The position numbers were made by a program, and so were the translations under genes. The notes beneath the pieces were generated by a model that saw only the letters and a list, made by a program, of their open reading frames with translations, made no database searches and was not told the DNA's origin. Of a DNA stretch of 64,000 nucleotides, positions 63,601 through 64,000 are shown in pieces. The DNA is from Chloroflexales bacterium ZM16-3 (lineage in GTDB: Bacteria; Chloroflexota; Chloroflexia; Chloroflexales; Chloroflexaceae): positions 291,392-355,391 of the forward strand of contig RYFE02000002.1 of assembly GCA_004138175.2 (NCBI GenBank), written 5' to 3'. Numbering within the stretch: the stretch's first letter is position 1; each line of letters begins with the position of its first letter.

Positions 63601-63930
63601 GTTCAAGGAGCCGGTGATCTGCGCGGCAGATTGAAACTAGATGGCTCAGAACGTTACTATATTCTATCTGATAGTTCAAGGAGCCGGTGATCTGCGCGGC
63701 AGATTGAAACTAGTTACCCGCCGACTAATCAATAGGAGTAGTATCAAGTTCAAGGAGCCGGTGATCTGCGCGGCAGATTGAAACCACTAGCGCCTGATGA
63801 CACTGCGTAAAACTGCTACGTTCAAGGAGCCGGTGATCTGCGCGGCAGATTGAAACGTTAGTTATTGGTGAGTTAGGCACTAGTGGGGATGTAGTTCAAG
63901 GAGCCGGTGATCTGCGCGGCAGATTGAAAC
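51673..63930 (+). CRISPR. Type I-D CRISPR array, 168 repeats of 37 bp and 167 spacers
   Basis: The repeat begins GTTCAAGGAG and ends GCAGATTGAAAC. It contains the hairpin ATCTGC-GCG-GCAGAT just before the TGAAAC end, giving an ATTGAAAC handle. I counted 168 repeats by start position, at 71-77 base spacing, with spacers of about 34-40 bases. All repeats appear identical, including the last (63894-63930), which is unusual because the distal repeat normally decays. Several spacers are near-duplicates of each other. Frames read through the array are artefacts. Confidence 0.98.
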
Positions 63931-64000
63931 TCCCTAGTCCACAACATGCACGATCATTTATAGAGGGGTGCGCTAAACATAAGGTGAGTGAGTCCGGGTA
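63931..64000. other. Sequence after the last repeat
   Basis: 70 bases with no further repeat at the expected spacing. The array ends here or is interrupted; the window stops too soon to tell. Confidence 0.6.

Noticed and set aside
51673..63930. Many short open frames across the array, repeating QSAAQITGSLN or VQGAGDLRGRLK
   Set aside because: They are read-through translations of the repeat and spacers, with no ribosome binding sites and no conserved protein.

Overview
The window is high-GC, Gram-negative-type bacterial DNA that best fits the Chloroflexota, class Chloroflexia (filamentous, probably phototrophic relatives of Chloroflexus, Roseiflexus and Oscillochloris). The basis is gene content rather than a marker gene: a processive MGDG-type glycosyltransferase, a cobalamin methionine synthase, an F420-type nitroreductase-fold protein, secreted proteins ending in a Leu-Pro-Leu-Val-Arg-Arg tail, and abundant heptanucleotide tandem repeats at gene edges. 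No rRNA or other marker is present, so the genus is open.

Layout. 1-6042: small membrane and housekeeping genes, including a CPBP protease (cut by the window edge), an HD phosphohydrolase, a three-gene operon led by a PrsW-like protein that seems to have lost its catalytic residues, and a thioredoxin-lipoprotein/CcdA pair. 6197-11572: a candidate small RNA, a histidine phosphatase and an arginine-biosynthesis cluster (argJ, argH, GNAT/ArgA-like) with an embedded nucleotidyltransferase. 11801-13604: an insertion sequence with 24-bp terminal inverted repeats. 13624-25740: a minus-strand envelope/glycan block with three large multi-pass membrane proteins, two secreted proteins, a GT4 glycosyltransferase and a methyltransferase. 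26062-37571: plus-strand lipid glycosyltransferase, hydrolase with cyclic-nucleotide-binding-like domain, DUF3054 protein, SAM-I riboswitch with metH and DedA, then on the minus strand a GAF/GGDEF diguanylate cyclase and a threonine aldolase. 37785-38040: tRNA-Ile and tRNA-Ala from one strong promoter. 38041-39222: decayed accessory DNA with a broken HNH nuclease.

39223-63930: a complete type I-D CRISPR-Cas locus. Upstream lie a WYL regulator, a HicB-like antitoxin, a small coiled-coil protein and a small LuxR-type HTH protein. The cas operon runs cas3', cas10d (with a probable internally initiated cas11d), csc2/cas7d, csc1/cas5d, cas6, cas4, cas1, cas2. It is followed by a leader and an array of 168 apparently identical 37-bp repeats with 167 spacers (counted by hand). 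Cas3' carries the helicase and Cas10d the HD nuclease; Csc2, Csc1 and Cas11d build the complex; Cas6 cuts at the repeat hairpin; Cas4-1-2 add spacers.

The most interesting signal lies between the HicB-like gene and the cas operon (40466-40590). There an extended -10 promoter is followed by two degenerate, array-like repeat hairpins with covarying stems and then by a perfect terminator. The short pseudo-spacer between the hairpins resembles a GTT-flanked site (40668-40688) just upstream of the first small gene of the cas region. This is the architecture expected of a crRNA-like RNA (CreR/CreA type) that would let the type I-D complex repress its own operon or guard a toxin. Separately, 7-bp tandem repeats have entered the metH riboswitch P3 arm, the metH coding sequence, the cas6 flanks and many intergenic gaps.
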